From positions 3,844,001 to 3,908,000 of the forward strand of contig NZ_AP025282.1 in NCBI RefSeq assembly GCF_024347215.1: DNA of 64,000 nucleotides. The letters are read 5' to 3'. A model generated the notes under the pieces. That model was given only the letters and a program-made list of their open reading frames with translations, was not told the origin of the DNA and made no database searches. Shown here piece by piece: positions 16,840-26,392 of this stretch; positions within the stretch are counted from its first letter, which is position 1; every line of letters starts with the position of its first letter. The DNA comes from Aliamphritea ceti. GTDB lineage: Bacteria > Pseudomonadota > Gammaproteobacteria > Pseudomonadales > Balneatricaceae. The translations under genes were made by a program, and so were the position numbers.

Positions 16840-19389
16840 CTACTGCAGAGGTTCATTTTGTGGTGCGGCTACCATCTGCCTGAACACATCAAAGGCCAAA
16901 GGCTTGCTGTATAAGAAGCCCTGAAAAAACAGACATCCTTGCTGTGAAAGAATACTCGCCTGCGTTTCTTCCTCTATTCCTTCAGCAATTACCTTAAGCC
17001 CCAGGCTTTCAGACATCGCCAGAATAGCCGTTACCAGTGCATGACTTTGAGTATTTGAGGTAAGTTCACTGACGAAGGAGCGGTCAATTTTAAGGGTAGT
17101 AATCGGGTACTTATGCAGATAACTCAAAGACGAATAACCTGTGCCGAAATCATCAATCGAAATGCCTACACCTATGCCTCTTAATGATTCAAACTGCTCT
17201 AAGATCTGACAATCATCATTCAGCATAATGCTTTCTGTGATTTCGAGAACAAGTCTGTGTGGCTGAAGCCCGCTGGCTTTTAAGGTATTGCGAACCAGTT
17301 CAGGTACGTCGGTTTTTTGGAACTGATAACATGAGACATTAACGGACACAAAAAAGTCATCCGCACAGCCTCCCAGCATTTCGGCCACTTGCCTACATGC
17401 TTCCTGCAACACCCATTCTCCTATAGTCGAAATTAATCCACACTCTTCTGCCAGTTCAATAAACTCTGCAGGGTACACTAATCCAACATCAGGACGTTGC
17501 CAGCGTATAAGCGCCTCAGCCCCGACTATTCGGCTGGTACGTGCATCAATAATTGGCTGGTAATGTAAAACAAACTCTTGCTGTAATATTGCCTGACGCA
17601 AAGCATTTTCAAGCTGAATCCGCTGCTGAGCTTCCAGGTGCATGTCTGCGGAGTAATACTGAAACGTATTTCGGCCACGATTTTTGGCTTTATACATTGC
17701 ACTGTCAGCATTTCTCAACAGCTCTTCAATTGTATTACCGTCTTCAGGATAAACCGTTACACCAATGCTGGCAGAAAGATAAACATCACTGCTATCAATG
17801 TGATACGGCTGAGCAAGGGTACTCAGTATGGTTCTGATCGTGTCTTCCATATGATGGGTGCCGGGCAAGTCAGGAAAGATCACCGCAAACTCATCTCCCC
17901 CAAGCCTCGCCACAGTATCTGACTGCCTGACATGTCCATTTAACCGCTTGGCAACCTGTTTCAGTAACCGGTCACCAAAAGTATGACCAAAGCTATCATT
18001 CACCTGTTTAAAGCGATCGAGGTCAATAAACAATAGCGATACCTGACTGTTATTTCTGTCAGACCGATAAATAGCGCTGGCAAACCGATCCTTTAATAAA
18101 TGTCTGTTCGCCAGGCCGGTAAGCGCATCATAGTTTGCCTGGTATTCTATTTTTTCTTCGTATTCTTTGCGCTTGGTGATATCACTGAATACAGCAACAT
18201 AGCCACTTAAGCCACCCTGATCATCATACATTGCAGAAACTGACAGCCATTGCGGATAAACAGTGCCATTTTTCTTTTTGTTCCAGATTTCACTTTCCCA
18301 TTTACCAACCAGCTCAAGCGTCTTGAACATTTCTGCATAAAAAGCCCCGTCATGATGACCTGAGGTTAGCAGTGCCGGGCTTTTCCCCAGAACCTCATCC
18401 CTTGCGTAACCAGTAATCTCGGTGAAAGCTTTATTTACCTTGATTATTTTTCTGTCGACATTCGTCACCATGACAGCTTCGGTGGCAGTCTCGAGAACCG
18501 TCGCTGCCAATTGCAACTCACGCTCTTTCTCTTTACGTTCGGTAATATTGCGATCGAGTCCCCGGTATCCCCGAAACTCTCCCTTGGCATCAAATATGGG
18601 GACGCCACTGGTTTCCAGATACACAAGAGTTCCATCTTTATGGATACTCAGATTTTCTAACGCTGAAAACTTCTCCCGGTTATTCCATACAGGCTGAAAC
18701 AGCACCTGCACCCTTTCGGATTCTTTTTCTGGCATGAAATCGAACGGTTTTTTTCCGATTAGCTCTTCAGGTCGATAGCCTAAAATGCCATCAGGAATTG
18801 TTGATGAAAAACTGTATTCGAGGTGTTCATTAACTTCCCAGATGATGTCAGATGAACAGTGGGCAATGTCCCGAAACTTCTTTTCCTGGTCTGTTAATAA
18901 CTTCATTATGCGCAGACGTTCATACTCAGCAGCGATACGGCCTGCAACCAGATCAAAATATGTGAGTATGAAGTCTTCATTCTTAATCGGCAGGCTGTTC
19001 AGCGCGATGATCAGCCCAAAAGGAGCCCCTTCAAGCGAAAAAAGCGGCACCCCTACATAGCCTTCAACATTCATGTCCTGCAGTAACAGGTCTTCAGGAA
19101 ACGTCTGTTGGGCATCTTTGCTGATCACGCAAGCATCATTACAGACCACTGTTTCACAGGGGGTTCCGGCTAGCTGATAAACGATATTTTCAGTACTTTT
19201 ACCGTTGGCAAACACCGCTTTGGTCTGAATCGCGGTGTTGCCTTCAACAAGCTCTCCGATTAAAACGATATCCACGTTTAGAACACCGCTAAGGTATTCA
19301 ACCAGAGATTCGAAATATTCCTGGCCTAGTTTTATAGACGTGGCATCCGACAGTCTTTTTACTTCGTGAGCTATATCTGAAAAAGCCAT
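16840..19389 (-). CDS. GAF-PAS-PAS-GGDEF-EAL cyclic-di-GMP protein
   Basis: Signalling protein of 849 aa with no clear membrane segment from the chosen start. An N-terminal GAF-like domain (about 15-155) is followed by two PAS domains ('DIAHCSSDIIWEVNEHLEYS' and 'TATEAVMVTNVDRKIIKVNK'), a diguanylate cyclase domain with intact 'RLGGDEFAV', and a phosphodiesterase domain with 'GAEALIRW' and 'DDFGTGYSSLSYL'. Both catalytic motifs look intact. ATG 19389 has CAGGT just upstream; a frame that starts 102 nt earlier would add a hydrophobic leader and cannot be excluded. It stands alone between the phosphonate and catabolic regions, so its input is unknown. Confidence 0.88.
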   Translation of the reverse strand: MAFSDIAHEVKRLSDATSIKLGQEYFESLVEYLSGVLNVDIVLIGELVEGNTAIQTKAVFANGKSTENIVYQLAGTPCETVVCNDACVISKDAQQTFPEDLLLQDMNVEGYVGVPLFSLEGAPFGLIIALNSLPIKNEDFILTYFDLVAGRIAAEYERLRIMKLLTDQEKKFRDIAHCSSDIIWEVNEHLEYSFSSTIPDGILGYRPEELIGKKPFDFMPEKESERVQVLFQPVWNNREKFSALENLSIHKDGTLVYLETSGVPIFDAKGEFRGYRGLDRNITERKEKERELQLAATVLETATEAVMVTNVDRKIIKVNKAFTEITGYARDEVLGKSPALLTSGHHDGAFYAEMFKTLELVGKWESEIWNKKKNGTVYPQWLSVSAMYDDQGGLSGYVAVFSDITKRKEYEEKIEYQANYDALTGLANRHLLKDRFASAIYRSDRNNSQVSLLFIDLDRFKQVNDSFGHTFGDRLLKQVAKRLNGHVRQSDTVARLGGDEFAVIFPDLPGTHHMEDTIRTILSTLAQPYHIDSSDVYLSASIGVTVYPEDGNTIEELLRNADSAMYKAKNRGRNTFQYYSADMHLEAQQRIQLENALRQAILQQEFVLHYQPIIDARTSRIVGAEALIRWQRPDVGLVYPAEFIELAEECGLISTIGEWVLQEACRQVAEMLGGCADDFFVSVNVSCYQFQKTDVPELVRNTLKASGLQPHRLVLEITESIMLNDDCQILEQFESLRGIGVGISIDDFGTGYSSLSYLHKYPITTLKIDRSFVSELTSNTQSHALVTAILAMSESLGLKVIAEGIEEETQASILSQQGCLFFQGFLYSKPLAFDVFRQMVAAPQNEPLQ

Positions 19390-19777
19390 TTTTGTACCTG
19401 ACCGACTGCTGTTAACCCATACTAGCAAGATTAAAACAAGCAAGGCATCAGCCAGGAAAGACTTAAAACCATTTTGAGGATAAATCAGCAAGCCACGCTA
19501 ACTAAGCTTGACGAGCAAACAAATGATCACTTACACCGGATTGGCAATACTCCCTTTATTAAGCATCAGATCATATGGTGCAGTTCAGGCCTCATAAACA
19601 TGGAGCTGACTGAAAATGGTGCTATGACTCCGTGTCAAAGTCTCCTTAAAGAGCATCGCACATACATGAAACTACTTAGATGTAACAACTATTTTTAAGC
19701 TCACTGCCGGCGTATTAGCAAGATTAACTAATGTCACTTACTAGCTTCGAGGACAACTAAACATACCTGGACTAAAG
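19390..19777. other. intergenic stretch, nothing recognised
   Basis: Upstream region of the GGDEF/EAL gene and downstream flank of the lectin-like gene. Short open frames here lack ribosome-binding sites; I see no RNA gene or repeat. Confidence 0.5.
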
Positions 19778-20338
19778 CTATTCCGGTATAGAGAATTTCC
19801 AACGTGAGTGAGCAGGATTTACAACGGCACACTCTTCGACAAAAAGTGGGCGCCAACGATGGTCAGCAGCGTAAGTAGAATCTGAAGTTCGACCTGTTGT
19901 TAAACACAGACCTGAGTTGTTTAACTCAACAAACCCTTCTTCATTCAATTCAAATTTTTGCAGCAGTTCCGCATCCAGGAAAGGAGACCGTTCACCGCAA
20001 TCTCTGGCAAGCACAGAAGCGCCCGGTAAAGCGCGCGAATTAATACCAGCAACTGTCACACACTTCCCGTAAGCCGGGAATCTGATATAGCCATTTGCAT
20101 CAAGCACAACAGCCTCATCAGCATATAAACCCGGTTTACAGTTATGTGCTGTCATCGGCAAATCAAAACGTACGTAAGAGCCTGAACCTGCTATATCCAG
20201 ACAATAACCATCCTGAGGACGATCTAAGTCGTCTATTAACCTGAGGTGTCCTGCTACTTCCCGCCCTTCTGTCGCTGGCACACTCAATGATATCCCCATA
20301 ATTATTACTGCAGAGGAAAGACATTTTAACAACTTCAT
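19778..20338 (-). CDS. secreted protein with ricin-type beta-trefoil character
   Basis: Exported protein of 186 aa. ATG 20338 is chosen because AAGGAA lies 5 nt upstream, and it gives a signal peptide (MKLLKCLSSAVIIMGISLS, cleavage near SVPA). The mature part has repeated short blocks 'DGYCLDIAGSGS', 'YGKCVTVAGINSRALPGASV' and 'SGLCLTTGRTSDSTY', each with a Cys-x-x-hydrophobic pattern and a following Gly-rich turn. This is the layout of ricin-B/beta-trefoil carbohydrate-binding modules. Several cysteines suggest disulphides. No enzymatic domain is attached. Binding of sugar is an inference; no partner gene is nearby. Confidence 0.6.
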   Translation of the reverse strand: MKLLKCLSSAVIIMGISLSVPATEGREVAGHLRLIDDLDRPQDGYCLDIAGSGSYVRFDLPMTAHNCKPGLYADEAVVLDANGYIRFPAYGKCVTVAGINSRALPGASVLARDCGERSPFLDAELLQKFELNEEGFVELNNSGLCLTTGRTSDSTYAADHRWRPLFVEECAVVNPAHSRWKFSIPE

Positions 20339-20612
20339 TTCAATTCCTTCATTTTTCAGCAAGCATGATAATGTTTAAAAACATATTAAATTGCACAAAA
20401 ATTTCTTTTACTAACACAGCTAACAATCATTTATTTAATTGTTTCTTCCATTCACAAATAAACAATCAGAAAGCATCTTATATACATATAAAAACACAAA
20501 CATTAACTGTCGTTACAATAATCATTGCTGTATTAAACTGAGTATATTTATCGATTAATAAACACCAAAGTATATAGCTACTCAAGAGCCTCAATAAGCG
20601 CTTAACTCAGCT

Positions 20613-21071
20613 TTATTTTGAGCCAGATCTTTCTAAAATATTTCGCAACCATGTAGGTTTAGACTGATCGAGATAAATTAATGCTAGCAGGCCCCCTGCA
20701 ATTGAAACGTTTTTAAAAAAAGCAACCATGTTTGTAAATGGCGAAAAGCCTGGTGGACTGCCTACAAAATTTACTGCTAAAAAATCTGGGATCCAACCAG
20801 CATGGTAGAGAATACTTGCCGGAAACAGGAATCCAATCCAAACGATACATACTGCCCATACATATTTATTAAAAAGAACAAGCAGACTGCCACCCAGCTC
20901 AATTAATAAAACCACTATAAATATTGCTGTGGCGGCAAATGCCATACCATGTAGCTCGATTCCTTTAATATGAAACCCGCTATTAAATAACTTATGTAAA
21001 CCTGCTGAAATCCATATCCCACAGGTTAATAATCGAACAATAAAATAAACAGAAATTCTCGGTGTAAACAT
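20613..21071 (-). CDS. DoxX-like membrane protein
   Basis: Inner-membrane protein of 152 aa with four hydrophobic segments: 'LLTCGIWISAGLHKLFN', 'AATAIFIVVLLIELGGSLLV', 'AVCIVWIGFLFPASILY' and 'NVSIAGGLLALIYL'. The residues 'SAGLHKL', 'ELGGSLLVLFNKY' and the final 'FFKNVSIAGGLL' are typical of the DoxX/DoxD-like family. The ribosome-binding site is GGAG, 9 nt upstream. The region around is AT-rich. The function of most DoxX-like proteins is not known and there is no operon partner here; the thiolase gene starts a different unit upstream. Confidence 0.7.
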   Translation of the reverse strand: MFTPRISVYFIVRLLTCGIWISAGLHKLFNSGFHIKGIELHGMAFAATAIFIVVLLIELGGSLLVLFNKYVWAVCIVWIGFLFPASILYHAGWIPDFLAVNFVGSPPGFSPFTNMVAFFKNVSIAGGLLALIYLDQSKPTWLRNILERSGSK

Positions 21072-21276
21072 TATTTATTTCTCCGTGTATTGTAGTAATA
21101 AAAATTAACCGCCTATTAAAACAAACAAATTAAAAAATAATATACGGATTAAACCCTGAGATTACATTCGTCTCATAAAGCGATACTTATCTACTAAGAA
21201 AATACAGCCTCCTACAGAGGCTTAATAAACGACTATCGTTAAAATTTTGTTTACTCTACTTCAGCCTGAACACTAT

Positions 21277-22485
21277 TTAATTACGTTCAATCATCATCGC
21301 AATGCCCTGACCAACACCAATGCACATCGTGCATATCGCTAATCGCCCACCACTTCTTTCCAGTTGATTAACCGCCGTGGTAACCAGACGCGCGCCACTC
21401 ATACCTAATGGATGCCCCAGTGCGATAGCACCGCCATTCGGATTGACACGTGGATCATCATCTTTAAGACCAAGATCCCGCATAGTGGCAAGCGCCTGAG
21501 AAGCAAACGCTTCATTTAGCTCGACTAAATCCACCTGCTTCAATGATATTCCTGTAAAGCTCAGGAGTTTCTTAGTCGCTGGAGCCGGACCAAACCCCAT
21601 AATCCGCGGCTCAACACCCGCAGTAGTCATGGCTATGACTTTCGCCCGTGGTTTCAAACCATAGCGTTCCACTGCATCTTTTGACGCCAGAATCACAGCG
21701 CAGGCACCATCATTTACACCAGATGCATTGCCTGCTGTTACCGAGCCTCCTTCACGAAAAGGCGCTCGCAGCTTCGCCAGACCTTCAAGGGTAGTATCAG
21801 CGCGGGGATGTTCGTCTGTAGAGACAACCAGTGGTTCGCCTTTACGTTGCGGAATGCTCACAGGTACTATTTCGTCATCAAATAGCTTGGCATCCATTGC
21901 AGCTTTGGTTTTCTGCTGACTTCGAAATGCAAAGAGATCCTGATCTTCTCTGGATATCTTAAATTGCTCAGCCACGTTTTCAGCCGTTTCCGGCATTGAA
22001 TCAACACCATACTCCGCTTGCATTTTTTTATTAATAAAGCGCCAGCCAATAGTCGTATCATGCAAACCATCAGGTGTTCTCGAAAATGCAGTTTCAGCTT
22101 TGCCCATCACCAAGGGCGCTCTGGACATCGACTCAACCCCACCAGCAATGATCAACTCCGCTTCGCCAGCTTTGATCGCCCTGGCTCCAATCCCGATAGC
22201 GTCCATTCCAGAACCACAAAGACGATTTACGGTTGTTGCAGGAACTGATGTTGGCAAACCCGCTAACAGCAAGGACATACGACCGACATTTCGATTATCC
22301 TCTCCGGCCTGATTCGCACAGCCATAGATAAGTTCATCAACCTTATCCCATTCAATGCCTGGATTACTTTCCATCAGTGCCTTTAGCGGAACGGCCCCCA
22401 GGTCATCTGTCCGAACCTTGGACAAAGCACCACCGTAACGCCCAATAGGCGTACGTACAGCATCACAGATAAAGACTTCTTTCAT
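21277..22485 (-). CDS. pcaF: 3-oxoadipyl-CoA thiolase
   Basis: Cleaves 3-oxoadipyl-CoA with CoA to succinyl-CoA and acetyl-CoA, the last step of the 3-oxoadipate route. Catalytic Cys90 lies in 'TTVNRLCGSGMDAIGI', the His in 'NPNGGAIALGHPLGMSGAR' and the second Cys in 'ICTMCIGVGQG'. 'YGCANQAGEDNRNVGRM' is the wording seen in PcaF and PaaJ thiolases. Length 402 aa is normal. It lies 51 nt downstream of the CoA-transferase gene, in the same direction, so substrate and product match within one unit. A general acetyl-CoA acyltransferase role is possible but less likely here. Confidence 0.88.
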   Translation of the reverse strand: MKEVFICDAVRTPIGRYGGALSKVRTDDLGAVPLKALMESNPGIEWDKVDELIYGCANQAGEDNRNVGRMSLLLAGLPTSVPATTVNRLCGSGMDAIGIGARAIKAGEAELIIAGGVESMSRAPLVMGKAETAFSRTPDGLHDTTIGWRFINKKMQAEYGVDSMPETAENVAEQFKISREDQDLFAFRSQQKTKAAMDAKLFDDEIVPVSIPQRKGEPLVVSTDEHPRADTTLEGLAKLRAPFREGGSVTAGNASGVNDGACAVILASKDAVERYGLKPRAKVIAMTTAGVEPRIMGFGPAPATKKLLSFTGISLKQVDLVELNEAFASQALATMRDLGLKDDDPRVNPNGGAIALGHPLGMSGARLVTTAVNQLERSGGRLAICTMCIGVGQGIAMMIERN

Positions 22486-22536
22486 TACTCATTCTCCAGA
22501 TTAGGATGTGCCTTTTACAACATGCCCGGACTAGCG

Positions 22537-23910
22537 TTAATTAAGCGTCCTGACATTGCCTTCAGCTTCCAGAGCAACTTCATAGTAAGCACCGGTTTTT
22601 GCCTGTATTTCCTCAAACGTGGCACCTGGCAAAACTTTGACGAGCAGCATTTTGCCCTGATCAAATCTGAACTTTGCCAGCTCGGTTATCAGTACATTGA
22701 CGGCGCCTTTAGTGGTCAGTGGTAACGTACAGGAAGGTACTACCTTAGAATTACCTTCACGGTCTGTATGGGTCATAGTAATAATTAGACGCTCTGCACC
22801 TGAAGCGAGATCCATCGCTCCACCGACACCCAATAATGGTTTACCCGGAACGGCCCAGTTAGCTAAATTTGCGTCAGCATCCACCTGTAAGCCGCCCATA
22901 ATCGCGACGTCTACATGCCCACCACGAATCATTCCGAACGACGTAGAGCTGTCAAAATAACTGGCTCCGGGCAATGCAGTAATGGGAACCTTACCTGCGT
23001 TCACCGGATAATCCATTGCCCCTCCTGATTCAGGCTCCGGGCCCACACCCAGCATCCCATTTTCGGTATGCATACTGATGCCATGCTCAGGTGTTATAAG
23101 ATCGGCGACTAAGGTGGGTACACCAATCCCCAGATTAACGACATCACCAGGGGTTAATTCTGATAACGCCTCACGCGCCATATTCAATCTGCTTTCATCC
23201 ACTTTCTTGGCACTTGCAGATACAGATGCTGAGGAACCCAAATCTGCTTCTGTAAGCTTCGCCTCAACCAGATAATCTATGAAGCATCCTGGGGTGTGTA
23301 CACTATTTGGATCAATGTCTCCGACAGGAACAATTGTTTCTACTTCGGCAATCACCAGCTTCGCAGCAGTCGCAGCACTGTGGTTGAAATTGTTCTCTGT
23401 CATCCGGTAAACCAGGTTTCCGGCAGCGTCGGCTTTCCAGGCGCGAATTAGAGCAACGTCACCTTTAATGGCAGGAATATAAACCATCTCAACGCCGTCG
23501 ATCATTCGCGATTCTCGACCTTTAGCGAGAGGTGTTCCTGCTGAGGTAGGTGTAAAAAAGCCACCAATACCAGCACCACCAGCCCGCATCGCTTCACCCA
23601 GAGTCCCCTGAGGTAGCAACTCAACAACCATCTTGCCAGACTGAGCAGCCTCAACAGCTTCACGATTACTGGTGAAGTATGAACCGATAGCCTTTTTAAT
23701 CTGACCGTTACGTAATAAACGGCCTCCGCCTAAACCGGGCTCACCAACATTGTTACCGATATACGTCAAATCTTTAGTATCTGTTTCTGCAATGGCATGA
23801 AGAAGATGAACAGGGTTACCAGTCATTCCAAAGCCACCTACCAACATAACATCACCGCTATTAACTTTTTTAGCAGCCTCTTCAAGAGAAATTATTGGAA
23901 CAACTTTCAT
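22537..23910 (-). CDS. fused alpha-beta 3-oxoacid (3-oxoadipate) CoA-transferase
   Basis: Transfers CoA from succinyl-CoA to 3-oxoadipate. One chain of 457 aa holds both subunits that are usually separate (PcaI and PcaJ). The alpha part (about 1-220) has 'SGDVMLVGGFGMTGNP' and 'PQGTLGEAMRAGGAGIGGFF'. A low-complexity Ser/Ala linker covers about 222-238. The beta part has 'GDVVNLGIGVPTLVAD' and the catalytic Glu283 in 'HTENGMLGVG'. AAGGTG precedes the ATG. It heads the unit with pcaF. The neighbouring maleylacetate reductase makes 3-oxoadipate, which supports that substrate; acetoacetate is the alternative. Confidence 0.87.
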   Translation of the reverse strand: MKVVPIISLEEAAKKVNSGDVMLVGGFGMTGNPVHLLHAIAETDTKDLTYIGNNVGEPGLGGGRLLRNGQIKKAIGSYFTSNREAVEAAQSGKMVVELLPQGTLGEAMRAGGAGIGGFFTPTSAGTPLAKGRESRMIDGVEMVYIPAIKGDVALIRAWKADAAGNLVYRMTENNFNHSAATAAKLVIAEVETIVPVGDIDPNSVHTPGCFIDYLVEAKLTEADLGSSASVSASAKKVDESRLNMAREALSELTPGDVVNLGIGVPTLVADLITPEHGISMHTENGMLGVGPEPESGGAMDYPVNAGKVPITALPGASYFDSSTSFGMIRGGHVDVAIMGGLQVDADANLANWAVPGKPLLGVGGAMDLASGAERLIITMTHTDREGNSKVVPSCTLPLTTKGAVNVLITELAKFRFDQGKMLLVKVLPGATFEEIQAKTGAYYEVALEAEGNVRTLN

Positions 23911-23979
23911 CTTATTTACACCTTCTTATTAATGCTTTTCCGACCACAGCAGGATCAAACCAATCACTTAGTTCTCATA

Positions 23980-24004
23980 GCGTACAATAGTACGCATTTC
24001 GAAC
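23980..24004. promoter_or_regulatory. inverted repeats before the CoA-transferase gene (IclR-type candidate)
   Basis: GCGTACAATAGTACGC (23980-23995) is a perfect inverted repeat. It overlaps GTACGCATTTCGAAC (23990-24004), whose complement GTTCGAAATGCGTAC agrees at 12 of 15 positions with the complement of the site before the iclR gene. It lies 70-94 nt upstream of the CoA-transferase start. Confidence 0.5.
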
Positions 24005-24255
24005 GCAATATTTTTTATATGAAACAGCGTCCGAATAAGAGCTACTGTCAACAGAAATCAAATAAACAAGAGAGACTATTGGCTTATAAAACCGCTACAC
24101 AGGCAGAAAATGGAAACCAGGAAATAAAGACTTAAATATCAGTAAAACGGGAAGGTGTTGAAATATAGATAAAAAAGAGGAAGTAAATAAACTAATTAAA
24201 CAAACTAAGATTAGGCAGTTGTCACTAACCCTAGCTTGCTTTCGACGATCAATAC

Positions 24256-24990
24256 TTAGAAGTGCACCTTGAGCAATAAAGAAGGGCTACGCTCATCAAC
24301 GCCTTCAACACCAAATTTATTATTCCAGTATGCATACTCAACACCGACGTATACTGGCTTCTTAGTACCCATTGCTTTACCCACATTCCATTTTAGCTGA
24401 GACGTAAAGTTCATCTCAGTAGCATGATTTGCTTCATCTTCAGATGACGTCAAGTCGATAAAACCATCATATAAGAATTCAGCATTACCAATCTCAAACG
24501 GTGCGCCCCAACCTAGCGTAAGCTGCATATCACTCTTTTTGGTGTCATTACTTACTTGGTACAGATTAGCTTTAAAGAATTGAAAACCTGGTACGTCCAA
24601 GCTCACACCCACACCAGCCATGTAATTATCAAAGCCACCATTGCTGTCGCTCTTACTTTCCCATTGAGATGCCAGGTATACATCCTTTACTGGTCCAAAA
24701 GAAAGATCTGAACCCGTCAGGTAGCTAAGGCTTAAACGCGGCTGTAATTCAAAGTACGTTTCATTCGTGCCATTGTCTGACATAGAACGATCCATAAAGA
24801 AGAATGTGTCACCCCAATCATGGCCGCTGGCATGTTCGAAGGTTATAACTTGGCGGTTACCATCACCAAGCTCATGATCCGAGCCATCCAAATAAGCGAT
24901 ATTAAAGTCGCTCCAGATTTGCTCCGCAGATACACTAGATGAAACCAGGGCACCAGCAAGAACAACAGCGGTAGTTGATATTTTTTTCAT
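24256..24990 (-). CDS. Tsx/OmpK-family outer-membrane channel
   Basis: Outer-membrane beta-barrel of 244 aa. The signal peptide is residues 1-22 (AGALVSSSVSA). The mature protein opens 'EQIWSDFNIAYLDGSDHEL' and contains 'ITFEHASGHDWGDTFFFMD', both characteristic of the nucleoside-channel Tsx/OmpK family, and ends in phenylalanine as barrel proteins do. An AAGGAA site precedes the ATG. Proteins of this family near aromatic catabolic genes probably let the aromatic acid through the outer membrane; here gamma-resorcylate would be the candidate, by location only. Confidence 0.82.
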   Translation of the reverse strand: MKKISTTAVVLAGALVSSSVSAEQIWSDFNIAYLDGSDHELGDGNRQVITFEHASGHDWGDTFFFMDRSMSDNGTNETYFELQPRLSLSYLTGSDLSFGPVKDVYLASQWESKSDSNGGFDNYMAGVGVSLDVPGFQFFKANLYQVSNDTKKSDMQLTLGWGAPFEIGNAEFLYDGFIDLTSSEDEANHATEMNFTSQLKWNVGKAMGTKKPVYVGVEYAYWNNKFGVEGVDERSPSLLLKVHF

Positions 24991-25465
24991 GATATTTCCT
25001 TTTGTTAATTATTTTTATAATCTTTCTCTGAGCCCGTCTAAAGGGGAAAACCGGCCCATCAAACACACTTAGCCCTGCCGGAATATTCAGCATTTACATA
25101 TCTGACAAAAAGTAATTAGCAACCTGTAAACACCTCTTATGAAGCAGAGGAAAACTACAGGTATTAGTAATACCTGATGCGTTTTAATCAGAAACGCACA
25201 TCCATGACGGGTCACTCTTTGTATAAAAACAAGTCATTTAAAGGCCCCATAACAAACCAGTAATTTTTGGCAACTTGTTTCATCACACATGTTCCACAGC
25301 GTACAGATATTAAACTCGCTGCCCCGCTCCACACGGGTATATCCAACATGCTCTATACAATCTGTATTCTTTCGAAGGTTAAAAACTCTCGACTGTTGTT
25401 TACAGCTTAAAGAGATGCCTGATAATGTAAAATGACAATAAAGGCCAACAACATACCAAATTGAT
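24991..25465. other. divergent intergenic region ompK-like / lysR
   Basis: AT-rich region of 475 nt between the outer-membrane channel and the LysR gene. It contains ATACAATCTGTAT (25355-25367), an inverted ATAC/GTAT repeat of LysR-site type about 100 nt before the regulator. I see no gene in it. Confidence 0.4.
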
Positions 25466-26392
25466 ATGAAGATAGACCCGCGACACCTCATGCAACTTGC
25501 TGCGATTATTAAATGCGGCGGCTTTACTGAAGCCGCTGCACAATTGGGCACCAGCCAACCAGCATTATCTAGAATGGTGGCTACACTCGAAACACGGCTG
25601 GGCGAACCTCTTTTTTTTCACAAACGTCGTCCCCTACAACCAACTCCGGTTTGCGTAACCCTGGCTGAACAGGGACGGACAATTCTTGCCGCTACCAATA
25701 AGGCAGCAGACAGCCTCGATGAATTCAGAAAAGGGGAGCAGGGAACGATTCGCTTAGCTGGCCCACCATTTTTTATGGATGCTTTAGTCGCAGGCATCAT
25801 TGCCGATTTTCAAGCTTTACACCCCCGGGTAAGAGTTGATCAAATACACGGCTACCCTGCTGAAGTAATTTCCATGATTCGTTCAGCCCAGGCTGACATA
25901 GCACTCTGCCCAGTTGATCCTTTAGACCAAAATAACGACCTTGCATTTACCCCGTTAATTCGGGCCCATAATGTTTTAGCCTGCCGCTCAGATCACCCCT
26001 TGAGTGAAAAAACTACACTGGCTGTTGAAGACATACTTAAATACCCCTGGATCGCCCCTCCCCCCAACAGCCCCTTAAACGCGGATTTAAAAAACATGTT
26101 GGCTTCTATGGGTATCGAAAAAATCAGAATTACCTACTCCTGTGGATCATTTGGTAGCGTACTGAATCATCTAAAACGCTCAGACTGCCTCACAGCACTA
26201 CCGCATACCGTTGTATTCTCACTACGTGATACAAACCAAATACAAGCCTTACCTATGATTCTGAGCTCCCCCAACCGTCTGTTTGGCCTTATTCAATCCG
26301 AACAAATGCCATCAACACCAGCTATTAGGCTTTTTGCTAACTACCTTTATGACCGCTTCGGGAAATTAAAAGATCAGATTCAGGCATCGTAA
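25466..26392 (+). CDS. LysR-family transcriptional regulator
   Basis: LysR regulator of 308 aa. The helix-turn-helix is in residues about 5-60 ('GGFTEAAAQLGTSQPALSRMV', 'LETRLGEPLFFHKRRPLQPT'), followed by the two-lobed effector domain starting at 'QGTIRLAGPPFFMDALVAGI'. It is divergent from the outer-membrane channel gene and precedes the iclR gene. No ribosome-binding site is evident before ATG 25466. In this context it may sense an aromatic acid or ring-cleavage product; the effector cannot be read. Confidence 0.85.
   Translation: MKIDPRHLMQLAAIIKCGGFTEAAAQLGTSQPALSRMVATLETRLGEPLFFHKRRPLQPTPVCVTLAEQGRTILAATNKAADSLDEFRKGEQGTIRLAGPPFFMDALVAGIIADFQALHPRVRVDQIHGYPAEVISMIRSAQADIALCPVDPLDQNNDLAFTPLIRAHNVLACRSDHPLSEKTTLAVEDILKYPWIAPPPNSPLNADLKNMLASMGIEKIRITYSCGSFGSVLNHLKRSDCLTALPHTVVFSLRDTNQIQALPMILSSPNRLFGLIQSEQMPSTPAIRLFANYLYDRFGKLKDQIQAS

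Noticed and set aside
23797..24135. 112-codon plus-strand frame across the CoA-transferase start region
   Set aside because: Lies half inside the real minus-strand gene and over its promoter; composition is not protein-like.
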